Part shown: one piece after another, positions 24,101-35,800 of the stretch | Layout: each line of letters starts with the position of its first letter | Numbering within the stretch: the stretch's first letter is position 1 | From: Diplosphaera chodatii | Lineage: Eukaryota; Chlorophyta; Trebouxiophyceae; Prasiolales; Stichococcaceae | NCBI GenBank assembly: GCA_032358165.1 | Contig: JAALGY010000049.1 | Coordinates: 372,001-436,000, forward strand | DNA length: 64,000 nt | Direction of reading: 5' to 3' | The notes under the pieces: model-generated | The model's input: the letters and a program-made list of their open reading frames with translations, nothing else | The model's database searches: none | Told to the model about the DNA's origin: nothing | Position numbers and translations under genes: made by a program

Positions 24101-26427
24101 GTGGCGATTGACATTGGAGGCTCGCTGGCCAAGCTGGTCTTCTTTGTGCCGGCATCAGCAGACGGCAGTACGGCAGCCCAGAACGACGGCAGATACCATG
24201 GTGGCAGCTCACATTTGGGAGGTGTGGTCAGACGCTTCCAGAGGTCTACTATGTCATTGTGCCGCCAAACTGCATGGACAGACTGGCGGCCACTGTGATG
24301 ATGGTATCCTCAAGAGGAAGCGTGCCGTGCAGCTTGTCTTGCACCATGCAGGAAGATTGCAATTCGTGAAATTCGAGACGTCCCGGATGGATGAGGTCCT
24401 CAGCTTCATAGAGTCGCATAGGCTGCTCAAGCTTGAAAGCAGCGCTGGCGGCAGCACGGGCAGCGGCAGCGGCAGCGTTACAGAAGATGGGCCTGTGACG
24501 TCCAAAGCGGATGAAGACGGCAGCCGGCGGCAGGATGGTCACTCAGCAGCTCGCGTCCTTGCGACCGGGGGCGGAGCGTTCAAGTACGCCACACAGTTTC
24601 AGGTGAGCCTGCTATGCTCTGAGCGCCTTTCAGAGGTACACTCAAAGTAGCTTGAGAGGAACACCAGCACACAGAGAGCCATGTTCAGCTGGTAAGATGG
24701 CATCTGAGTGCCATGGCTTGGTCACAACTGCAGGAGCAACTCGGCGTGACATTTGAGAAAGCTGACGAAATGGATTGTCTTGTACGGGGTTGCAATTTTC
24801 TGCAGACATCAGTGCCGCGAGAGGCATTTCATTTCAGGAATGGATCGCCCACCTACCTTGACAAAGGTTTGTTTCATATAAGAGCCCACGTTGTTGCTCA
24901 GCAGCTGATAGCAAAGCAGGATGGGGATCGCACAACTCGTTTTGAGCGTTTGATTCCATCAACCCTGCAGCAAATGGGTATGTCTTTCCATACCTTCTTG
25001 TCAACATTGGGTCAGGCGTCAGCATCGTGAAGGTGTGCTGACGCTGTCAAACTGTACTCTGCAGATGGCAGACGCCCGTTTCTGCTGCCTGCCACAACTG
25101 GCTCGACAAGTCCACAGCTTGCAAAAGTTTGTTACGTTGTCACGTGTTGCAACTGCTGCTGTCCTGCAGGTGTCCTCGGCAACTCACGCGGAGCGCGTCA
25201 GCGGGTCAGCCCTGGGTGGCGGCACGTTTGCTGGGCTGTGCCGCCTGCTGACGGGCGTGAAGAGCTTTGACGAGATGCTGCGGCTGGCTGCGCAGGGCGA
25301 CAACAAGAAGGTGAGACTGAGGCGTATGTCCTCTGCGCAGGCCTTAACGGAGCAGCTGGCGGGATGTCGGGAGCTGTTCTTTGTTCCTCGCTGTACACGT
25401 ACACCACAGTGCCTGCACAGCTGATGTTGGTATACTACGGGGCCCCTGACCTGCATTTCATGAAACAGTGTACTGCTGTAGGTGGACATGCTGGTGGGTG
25501 ACATCTATGGCAACCGGGATTACTCCAAGTGTGTTTTGGCCTGTGCTTGTCCACTCGTTGCTGCCATGCAGGATACACTCCTCCATGCATGCTGGCATGC
25601 AAGGTCAGCATGGTAAGTAGCATGACGTGTCTGTGTGTTGCAGGATCAAGCTCTCAGCTGAGACCATTGCGAGCAGCTTCGGCAAGGTTGTCTCAGGTGA
25701 CCACAGTGGGTTTTGCAACATGCCTGGCCCGCTGTCATGCATGCTCATTGATGCAGGAACCATGGCGAGATGGAACATCAGATTGGCCCTTGGTTCCAAA
25801 CCCCGAAATATACTGCTCGCAACAAGATGGTGGCAGTACGTTGATAGGACGGGTTTGTGCCATTCGGGCAGGCAACCTGGACCTGGAGGACTGCAGCCCA
25901 GCGGACATCGCGCTGTCGCTCTGCCGCATGGTCAGCTACAATGTCGCACAGGTGCGCTGCAGCCAGCAGCAGCACAAAGCGCTTGCAGCCTGCTCAGGGA
26001 GTGCTCATGCAGGCAGGCCCTGCAGCCGGACAGGCATACCAGCTGTCAGCCCAGCAAATGCACAGATGACGGTACCCCTGAAGATGTATCACCCGTCACT
26101 GCTGTGCACCTGCAGATCGCATACGAGGTGGCGACGTCGCACGGCCTGCAGCGCGTGCTCTTTGGCGGCTTCTTCATCCGCGCCAACGCCTTCACCATGG
26201 AGACCATCACCTTTGCACTGGACTTCTGGTCGAAGGCAAGCGTTGGTGTAGCTGTCGAACGATGACGGCACCCCGCTGGTTGTCAGCATGCCGTTGCGCT
26301 GCTGTTCTCTTCCCGTCATGACTCTATGCTTGATACACTGCAGGGTCGGATGGCGGCCACCTTCCTGCGACATGAGGGTTTCCTGGGCTCCGTAGGAGCC
26401 TTTGTTGGGCCTGACGCAGGCAGCTAG
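24101..26427 (+). CDS. PANK: Pantothenate kinase, eukaryotic type II (start exon unresolved)
   Basis: Phosphorylates pantothenate with ATP, the first and controlling step of coenzyme A synthesis. Ten phase-matched exons: up to 24231, 24352-24602, 24734-24866, 24971-25032, 25170-25310, 25482-25528, 25644-25696, 25872-25951, 26116-26235 and 26344-26427 (TAG). It follows the PANK family along its length: VAIDIGGSLAKLVFF (phosphate loop), RLQFVKFETSRM, ATGGGAFKYATQF, KADEMDCLVRG (the Glu matches the catalytic Glu region of human PANK), PYLLVNIGSGVSIVK, GSALGGGTFAGLCRLLTG, VGDIYGNRDYSK, ASSFGKVVS, GGFFIRANAFTM, FALDFWSK and HEGFLGSVGAF. The intron after 26235 has a GC donor (GCAAGC). A Ser/Gly/Asp-rich insert in exon 2 (GGSTGSGSGSVTEDG) is not typical. 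The frame is open upstream of 24101, but the true ATG is not clear, so the start given is only the first supported codon. Confidence 0.92.
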
Positions 26428-26867
26428 CTGAGGACTATGTGTACAGTGTTTAGGCATATGGAGCTATTGCAGATAGAGCATGGTGGCGCATCAAGGCTAG
26501 GGCAAAACGGGACAGTGCTAGGCAGGGAGCTTCTTCAAAATTGCACGCTTGGATACTGCACTTCTGTGTGCGGCACACATACTGCATGGCTTCGATTCTG
26601 GCTGCGGCTGCCACATTTTGATAGATTGTGATACCACAGACAGTGACGCTTGCTTTGCAGCTGCAGACCTTTCTACCTTGGTACAACACTGTATCAGCAA
26701 TGCACCTTCAGATCATCTTCTCATACCAGACGAGCTGATGGGCTGATGAGTCATAACCTCATTGCCTCCAGCATATTCCGCCAGAGGCAAACAGCAGTTT
26801 TGCACCTGGAACTTGAGATCAGCGACAAGCACAAGCAGCAATCTGCAACAGAAGGTTGTCGGCCACC

Positions 26868-28836
26868 ATGAGCATCACGGTGTCGAACATCCGGGCGAAC
26901 TTCGATCGGGACCAGGACTGGATTGGCCAGGTTGACCTCTCCTTACCTTGCTTCCAGCGGTTGCCCTGCCCATGTAGGGACTGGGGGACCACGCATCCTC
27001 AAATCCAATAGCTCTCGGGAAGCATAGAGCTTGCATCTCATGCTGAAATTTCATGCATCTGCTCGACCCAGCAGCATGTGGCTTTCAGGTCAAGGCCGCA
27101 GGTTCTGCTGGATGTTGTCCTGTGAATACTGCAGGCTGCTTCACAGCTTTGCTGCACTGTTTGACCACATGGCCTGCATGCCCAGGCTGTGGTATGACAG
27201 TAGAACTGATAGGGCGCAATGGTCAGAGCGCATCCTGGGCAGGGACTACAGGACAACCATGCCAATACTGCTCTTGCTGCGCCGCAGACAGACAATGCTA
27301 GCTGTAAGAAGTGTCTGCTGCTTGCAGATGTCGCCCTACCTCGTCTTTGAGACGGACAGCGACAAGCAGAAGACGGATGTGGCGGACGATGCAGGGGACT
27401 CGGCGGCATGGACCGGCCCAGTGCGCCTGAGTGGCAATGGCCCCATCAAGGCGAGCGCACTGCTGGACCCAGTGCTTCACACCCTGCACGCTTTGCAGCG
27501 ATGTGACACACTAGAGCTGCTGATGCTCGCACACCAGCGCAGCACAGAAATATAGAGTCGAAGACTGGCTTCGGATTGCACTGTTATGGCAAGAGGCCAG
27601 CACCATCATGAGTGCTGCTGCTGGACAACCATGCATTCTGCTGGCCAGATGTGATTGGTACTGACATGCGGACCTTGCACGGCACCGCAGGTGACTGCCA
27701 AGGTCAGCAAGACGCTCATGGACAAGACAATCGGCAGCGGCACGCTGTCGACTGACTATGCTGGCCAGGGTGGCCAGACGGTGACGCTCATCGATGATGA
27801 TGGCAAGACGGTCGGCCAAGTGAGGATGACACACCCTGTGATTGCTGTGGTAGTGCTCAATATTGCATGGTCCGTGCAGGGCGCTGCAACACATGCATGT
27901 GTTTGCTGTAATGTGACATGGCTCTGCAATTGACACAATACTGCGCTGCAAGCTGCTGTGCAATGTGTAGCCAGCTTTAGCTTTGTACGCCTGCGCGCAG
28001 GTGACAATGGACGTTGATATGAGCGGCGGCGGCGGCGGGTATGGTGGCGGTGACCAGGGCGGCTATGGTGGGGGCGGTCAAAGCGGCTACAGAGGACAGC
28101 AGCAGGTGGTTGCTGTCATATGGCTCGATGGCAGTCACGAGATTACACCTGGAAGCGTGTGCCTGTTGATCAGTTCAGCTGCATTGGATTCAATCCATCA
28201 TACTTGTGGCTGTGAACGACTTGACACCAACAGTGTCATCGGCTTGTGCTTCAGGGCTACTCCGGCGACATTGATGGGGGTTATGGCGGAGCACAGCAGG
28301 TGAGCGGGGTTTTGCTATTTTTCATGTAACCCGCCCACTGTCGGCTGTGCAACTAGCATGCAAGCATAGCATTGTACACACGACACACTGTAAACGGCCT
28401 GCCCATCAAGATGAACCTGTTACATTGACATGTGACCCTGTGTTTGGTCATCCGCAACAGGGGTATGGCGGTCAGGGTGGCGGCTACTCAGATCAGGTGA
28501 GTGCGCTGCACATAGAATATTGCCAGTCCACCAAACAGATGGCGCAACCTGCCTGTACTCACCTGCCATCCCTCGGCACAGAGCTGATCACTGCTCTTCC
28601 GGATTGTTGACAGGGATATGGCGGCCAGGGTGGCGGTCAAGAGGGCTATGGTGGTCAGCAGGGCGGTGGCTACTCGGGCCAAGAGGGGTACTCGGGTGGC
28701 GGGTACTCTGGTCAGGTGCGCACCGGCGTCGTTTGTAGAGCAGGTGCCCAAAGTCCAGCATTGTGCAGCTGACATCGATGTGCTCAGCTTGCCGGCTTTC
28801 ACGCAGGGTGGTGACACTGGGAATCAGGGCTACTGA
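26868..28836 (+). CDS. C2-domain-like protein with GYGGQ-rich tail
   Basis: Eight phase-0 exons: 26868-26930 (ATG), 27328-27450, 27691-27819, 28001-28105, 28255-28299, 28461-28496, 28614-28715 and 28807-28836 (TGA). The first 130 residues resemble a degenerate single C2 domain: MSITVSNIRANF, MSPYLVFETDSDKQKT, IKVTAKVSKT, IGSGTLSTDY, VTLIDDDGKTVGQVTMDV. The classic Ca-binding Asp loops are poorly kept. The last 105 residues are Gly, Tyr, Gln and Ser only with few charges (GYGGQGGGYSDQ and similar), like prion-like or phase-separating tails, or the Gly-rich tails of plant SRC2-type C2 proteins. The tail is split over five short exons. The intron after 27450 begins with GC (GCGAGC); the paralogue next door has GT at the same place, which supports this unusual donor. 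Confidence 0.8.
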
Positions 28837-29727
28837 GCTGGCGAAATGGCACCCCTACCGCACGTCCGTTGCTGTCGGAAAGATGCCAACGAGATGAGGG
28901 CTATGATCGTGAGACACAATTGCCCTGGCTGCAGCAGCTTAATCCGTGGTAGAGGTGTCGGTGTTGCGGTCTTGCGCTGCTGCACAGTATCGATGAGCTG
29001 CACCATTCGCCATTCAGACATGTTGTAGCGTAGGCTGCATGGCAGTGACAAAAGCACAGATACGAAGAGCATTTGCATTGGATCATTGCTGTCATGTGCA
29101 CACTGTGGCTGCGTTGCATGTGCATTTTGTACGTCTATTGTTGTGATGTGCCTTTGTGCACGTTTGGTGGGTGTGCCGCTTCAAACAACCATAGGATGCA
29201 CCCATGGGATACAGCCGCAGGCATGGATCAGCATGCCAGAGCGCGTTGCTGCTGAAGTCATCCAAGTGCATGCGCTGCCTATACTAGCCACCCGCACTAC
29301 ATATGTGCTGGATGAAAGTCGCTAGCTATTTGTCTGCCTCTTCAAAGACGCCGCCGCCATCCCTGCACCCTTTCTGCAGGCGGCTGTTTGCGCATGGCTC
29401 TCTGACGGATCACCAATATCATTGACAGCTGCACACTTGAGGATGCTGTACAGAGGCCAAGTGTCCTCACCAGTTCTTATGTGTGGCTGGCATACGTTGC
29501 AACATTGTCCCCGAGAGACGTTTCGAGGCATTAAATATCCTGCCGAATCTGGTGTGGCTGCTGGGTGGCTTCTCACAGATAGAAACACCTTTTGGGCCCA
29601 ATCCCTGGCCGCAGACTGCACTTGCAGAGAACACTCCTCATCGGTTTACATTTGATTGCTGATAGCTCATCACAGCTTCGCTCACACAGCTTGATCTGTG
29701 CAACGATCACAAGTAATACTTGCAGCA
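28837..29727. other. Intergenic region between the C2-like paralogues
   Basis: 890 bp holding the first gene's 3' UTR and the second gene's upstream region. No coding or RNA signal is supported. Confidence 0.45.
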
Positions 29728-31404
29728 ATGTCGACGACCCTGACAGTGACCGACATCACAGCTTCCTTCAATGGCCGGCACGCCTTCGGCTCCAGCCTCA
29801 GCAAGGTGAGGCTCACGACTGGCGATCTTGTTGCTTGGCAACAGTCGGCTGCTGCCACTTGCAATGAGATTCCAGGTGGTCGTCATCAGCAGATGCTAGG
29901 TTCAAGCAGTGAGCGCTGATTGTGCGTGTGTCAGCCTGATGCGTCAGCCCGCTGCCATGCAAGCTTATGCTACGGACTCCCGTTCACATAGAATGTGCGT
30001 GGGTCGATGCGGTGCTGCTGATTGCCAGCGGCCATGCTGTTGCCGGCAGGCCACCGTTTTTCCCGCCAGTATGACCCCGCCAGTTTCTCGAGGACTCTTT
30101 GGTGGATGGTCCGATAGGCCATGGCTGCCCCATGTTGCTTTCTTATTTGTTTGACCTATTCACGTCCTGAAACCACGATAGCAGTATGATCGTTGCGCTC
30201 TGCACCATCTGCACCAGGGCCAACCTTCGAATTTTGTACGGCTTAGTCAGCAGCACACTCATGCATGATCAACCATCGGTGAATCGGAACCTGTATGTGG
30301 CCCCTCCTGCAGCACCTGCCAGTTGCAACATGCCAGTTGCAACATGAGGCTGTGTCATTTTAATGACAACCTTGCACCTCAGGGGATTGCCTAGCCTGCT
30401 GCACCTGCACAAGGCATGTCTGCAGTGGTGCGCGGTACTGTGTTGTTGCCGCTTTTGATGCAACTTGAGCCTTGCGTCTGCTACAGACTGCGGCACCAGG
30501 CAGCAGCTCACAGTGTGTGATGAACTTTTATACTCCTTCGGGTGTCAACCTGCTTGGGTCAATCTGCATTTGCAGGCCAGCCCCTTCATCGAGGTGCAGA
30601 CGCCTCGCGGTGGTTGCGCCTGCACGGCAGCCGACCTGGAGCGCTCCCATGGCAAGGCATCCGCATGCGCTCCCGGACCCATGAAACTGGAGCGCTCCGG
30701 ATCGCACCTCGTCATCAAGGTGATCGTTGCAACCACTGCTTTGCTGATCTGCGCAGACAGGGAGCCCACATGCCATCTGCAAAAATTGACCGCCATGCTG
30801 GAAACCTTTTTGAACTGTCAGCCCAGCTATCACTAATGTACGAAACCTGTCTTGTGACTGACGACGGCGCAAGGCAGATGTATGGCACAGTCGATGCATT
30901 GCAAGGAATCAGCAGCGCAAGGTGCATGTTTTGACAAATAATGATGGCACCTTCTATGATTTAAAGTTTGCAGGTCCTCTTCTCGTCCTGACAAGAGCAT
31001 TGCATTAAAACCGGCTCTGGGTGTCTCGCAGGTGGTGGCCAGGGCACAGGAAGCAGCTGTGCAGCCCGAGTCGCCGTCCTCTCCAGCAGACATCATCGCC
31101 TTCGCTCGCGTCTCGGCCCACTCGCCAAAGGGTGACCTTGGCGTCCAGACTGCCATGCTGCTGGATGGCAATGGTCAAGCCGCCGGCCAGGTGCGTGACA
31201 GCTCCCTAGCCTCGGGACGCTGTGACCAGGCACAGAGCTGCAATAGAGCAAAGTCGATGCCAACCCATTTGTCCGGCATGCCATCACATCAGGCATGGGC
31301 GGTGTGATGCACAGGTGACATGCAAGGTGGAGGACATGGCAGCTGCAGACGACGAGGGTTCTCCAGGATCTCCCTCCGCATCCAGCACTGCAAGCAACAG
31401 GTGA
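29728..31404 (+). CDS. C2-domain-like protein, tandem paralogue without the Gly-rich tail
   Basis: Four phase-0 exons: 29728-29805 (ATG), 30576-30719, 31032-31190 and 31315-31404 (TGA). The product of about 155 residues aligns with its upstream neighbour exon by exon: MSTTLTVTDITASFNG with MSITVSNIRANF; SPFIEVQTPRG with SPYLVFETDSD; HLVIK at the same exon end; ADIIAFARVSAHS; and TAMLLDGNGQAAGQVTCKV with TLIDDDGKTVGQVTMDV. After the shared domain it ends in a short acidic Ser/Pro tail (DDEGSPGSPSASS) instead of GYGGQ repeats. The first intron is long (770 bp) and carries a 14-bp direct repeat at 30318-30345. Function is not known beyond the likely C2 fold. Confidence 0.75.
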
Positions 31405-32833
31405 CTCGGAGCTCCTGCGGCGTGCTTGACCATCGGCTCAATTTTAGACTGCTGTGCCTGGCAACATTCAGTACAATGCGCAGGGATCTACCCAATGAGC
31501 AAGGACGGCAAGCAATGCTCAAGAGCTGACAGGGTTGCTCACTCGACACTATGCAGCAGCAGCATGGGCGCACACATCAAGTCGGCAATGGGGACGGCAG
31601 CTGACAAGTGGGCATTGCTGTATACTCCGCCTGCAATGCCTTGTTCCACCATGTCTGGCACATGTACTTGCTGCCATCGCCAACCAGTCTCTGCCGCTGC
31701 AGCAGCTTTGCACAGATGCCAGAACAGCCAGCTGCCGGCTCTGCTGATCTCCTGTGTGGCCGGTAATGACTTCATGAGGCCCTTTGTCTACGTGCAGGAC
31801 CCTCAAGCTTGCAACATGCATGTTGACTGCACCCAAGACAGCCTTCACCGACGATGAAGCAGTGTACCGTCACCAGGTTTGTACAAATGCACCTACTCAC
31901 ACGACTACCCACGCTGTGTGTCAAAGTCCAGGGGCATGCTCCGTGGTGTGCGATGTTTGCTGCAATCCACCCGGATGTTGCGCCAATATACTACCAGTGA
32001 GCATGTCAGACATGCAGAGGATGCCACTCGCTGCAGCATCAGTTGGTGTTTGTGACGTGCATCTGCTGCCTATCCAGGACACCTTCTGCGCAGCATTTGG
32101 TACATTCCCAACGCCGATGACCGGGACGAGTTTCCTGCGGGTGTAGAAACAGCATGGGTGTATGCAATGTGGATATAGGGCGGCACAGCATCGGTAATTG
32201 ATGGTCATATCATCGGCAGGGTAGAGCACAGCACCCCACAGGGGCATGCTCAGCGGCACCTGAGAACGAAGGGGCGTATACCTCCAGCAACATGTTGACA
32301 TCAGCAAGCACAGGGGCTAGGGCTTGGGGAGAACATGTTGTCTGCTCAATTTAGGATCCTCATGTCCTTGAGATGACAAGATTATGTGCATGGTAGAAGA
32401 TGCCGCTGGTGAGGTGGTCGGCCATGGCCACACATTCACATTCGTACTGAGCTGTGTAGTGTTGCTGAACGGTCTCTGCTGTATCCTCAAAATTAGCTAT
32501 GGCTTGCATGCCATGTAAATGAAACGTAAATGAAATTGGCACAACGAACACAGTGAGGAGGATAGTTCCATTAACAGGACTCAGCACTTTCGGGCTGGTT
32601 ACACCAAGCACATACTTGAATATATTGGCAAGAAGCTGACAGTCGTCATGGCTGGGCGGCACCCTGAGCATTTGCAGTCGTATCCACGACCTGCCACTTC
32701 GCTTGGTAATCAACAAATGAATGATTGTGCAGCAGGCCCGGCTCTGCATCCCCCCCTGTTCAGTTCTGCTAGCTGCATCAAATCCCCTTGAGCATCGCCT
32801 GTCAAAAAGCATCGCCTCATGGATGATCAGCCG
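31405..32833. other. Convergent intergenic region
   Basis: 1.4 kb between the C2-like gene (+) and the first subtilase (-). Short open frames only. The subtilase 3' end may extend into it if its last exon is spliced rather than read to the stop at 32834. Confidence 0.4.
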
Positions 32834-35800
32834 TCATCCATTCGTGGGCACTCCTGCATGCCATGAACATAGCAAATGGTGTGTGCGGTCAGCTGTGCAC
32901 CACGAGCCATCAAACTGACTAGTTTGGTTGTCAAGAATTGACAGTGACGACATCAGCACAACATGCACAGCAGATGCTGACCGCTCACCCCTTGCACTAC
33001 AGAAAGCAGCGCCCGCCCCGATAGCCTTCGGCCGCGTAATCCGGAAACGCAGCGTAGGGCCTGCGAGGACGAGCGGGGTCTTGGCAGTGCCTCGTGGTCG
33101 GATGATGGTAAACGTGACCTGCAAGATAGGAGAATCAGTGCCTCAGGTACGTATTTCAAATACCATGCTGCTCATGCAGCGGCTGCAGACCATTGGGTCG
33201 GCGGCTTGTCCGAACAGCAGACCTGGTACAGCCCATCGGGCAGAACGCAGCGGAAGTTGAAGTTGTTGAGGCCGGGCTGCCGCTTTGCTGGTAAAATTTG
33301 ACTATTGACAAAGAAGTTCGGAACCTGCCATAGACACCACAGACCCTTGCAGCCGCGATGACTTTCCCTGGATGTGCGTGGGGGGCATACAAATACCAGA
33401 AGTCCTTGTTATGCAGACGCCATGCAGCTTACCTGCAGAAGCTCTATGACATCGGGGAACAGCCTGTCTACAAATCTGCGGAATGTGCCAAAAAGGTAAT
33501 GTCAGGAGTGATTGCGATGCAAGTCTTGCCGTCAGTCACATGTGCACACAAGCCATGCATCGCGTCAATCAGTGGCATCACCACTGCGACAGCCATGCCG
33601 GGAGGTGCAGGAGGTACGTAGCATGGAGTATGCACCTGAGCTTCAGGCCGGTGCTGAGCTGCGTGACCACCCCGGTCAGGCGCTGGACTGGAATGCTAAA
33701 CTGGAAGAAGGCGGTTGGGAAGGTGTTGTTCATGTTGAACGTGATGCCAGCCCTGCAGCATTGCAAAAGAAGTTCAGGCACCCGCCACCTGCGCTGTGCG
33801 TTATGCCTGAAGCCTGAAGACATCCTGGTCACCCCTCCACCCCCGGACCGTTCCCTGTTGCATATTCCCTGTCGCCTAATGGCCGTAAAAAAGGCATACA
33901 GACCGCCAACCATGACCACCCCTGGCACTCACCAGCTGCCAAAGGATGGCGCTGCATCGTTGAAGGTGTCCTCGTTGGTGGCCGCAAAGTCTTGAAAGTC
34001 TGGTGGTGGCCCAGCGCTGCCTACATGCACAGCAGGCCAGACATGGAGCTTACACAGCCGTCCAACCCCGCGCACTACACAAACTACACAGGCTTTCTGG
34101 TCGATTGCAACTGTGCAAGGATGACTGTTTCCCCGGGGTGCAACCCCTCCCGTGTTCTGCATCTGACCCACCTAGGAGCGCCCCAGAGAGGGGGTTCAGT
34201 TTCTGATACTTCCCCTTCACCCCGTAGTACGGGACCCGCAGGATCCGCTCAGGCTTGGAGTTGAGCTTCAGGACGAAGTACCCACCAAACACGCCCAGCT
34301 CTGCGAGTCGAAGGCAACATCAGGTTCAAAACCGCAGCTCCATGACAGCAGCCATTGACATGGAACATGGTCACATGAAGCACCATCAGGTATGCAACAT
34401 CACAAGCACTGTACCGAGGAGGGCCCTTGGGGGCGTGATGGTGACAGTGAAGCTGGCGCTCGACTTTGCCGGCACCACAATAGTCGTCTTGCTGAGCTTA
34501 ACAGTAGCAGGTGCAATTCGCATGGTCTGCAGTGCACACGAGGAGCTTCTGTCAGCTGAGTGCTGCAAGTAGGGCAATACACTGCAATGGTGGTCACCGC
34601 ACCACAGCTGTGACAAGGTGTGTGTAGGGGAACTGACGGGCACCTGGGTCTCGTAGTCCTGTGATAGTGTTGGCACATGTGATATGGCAAATCTGACTGG
34701 CTTGGTGTCCGTGTTCCTGATTGTCAACTTGTTGCTAACTGCCTTGGCAACATCACCTGCACGTTCACATGCCAAGGTAATAAGCGCTGGGAGCACCACA
34801 CTGCTGTAGTACGACTGCAGGTGCGACTGACGAATCTAAGCAGTCAGTTCAACTATGTTGCAGTGCTGATGCTAGTGCTCACCTAATGCAAAACGAGACG
34901 GTTCCACCAGCTGCTTCGTTGTCAATGCTGAGTAGACATCGACGGCGCCTGCGCCCTGCTTTGTGACCTGCACAGCAGCATGGACGCCTGCTTGCTGTGT
35001 GCGATCAGGCGCCCCACATGTCCACTGGGGAACACATAGGCCGCATCAACTACACAACAGCGACCGATCGGCAGGATGCCACCACCATATCACAACAGGT
35101 CAAATGCAGTCAGCACACCAGTGCCAGCTGCAGGCTTTCGGGCGTGCCCAGCGGCGTGACTTCAAGCGCGTCCCGTGCCGGGATGGCTGTGTTTTGCAGG
35201 CGCTGCCTGATCTCTCCCAGCGTGATGCCTGCAGAGTGGCTACACCCGTTACGCTGATGATCAATGGTGCCTCTCGACTGACCATGCACTCACCAGTTGG
35301 TTGTAAGGCGCCCTACGTGCAGGAAAGGATCCCACGAACTAACTGGAGGCAAGCCATGATCTGTGGAGTTGTGTGAGGTGAACCCAGCAGCAGGTCATGT
35401 AATGTACGTTTGCACCCATGAGCAGGGCCGCAACAGTGCACTCACGGGGGAACCGCTGCTTGAGCAAGGCAACGCAACCAGCAACCTCGGGCGTCGCTGC
35501 AGATGTGCCTGAAAAGTCCTGGTAGCCTCCCAGCGCCACGATCTGGGTCGTGAACTGCACAGATGATCCACAAGGCGTTCCATACAGGGCACTGGACAGC
35601 ACAGCAAAGCGCAGATGGTCAGGCCACACAGTATAGCATGCAGGATATCACAGCACTGCACACCCTAACCCTACACGTACTATGGGCGCCAGGCCGGGCG
35701 CCGCAACGTCTGGACCAAACGACAGGTCGGCGGCGGGTCCGTTGGACGTGAACTGCGCCAGGCGGCCCTTGGCAGCGGACACCGGCACCCGGACCTGCAT

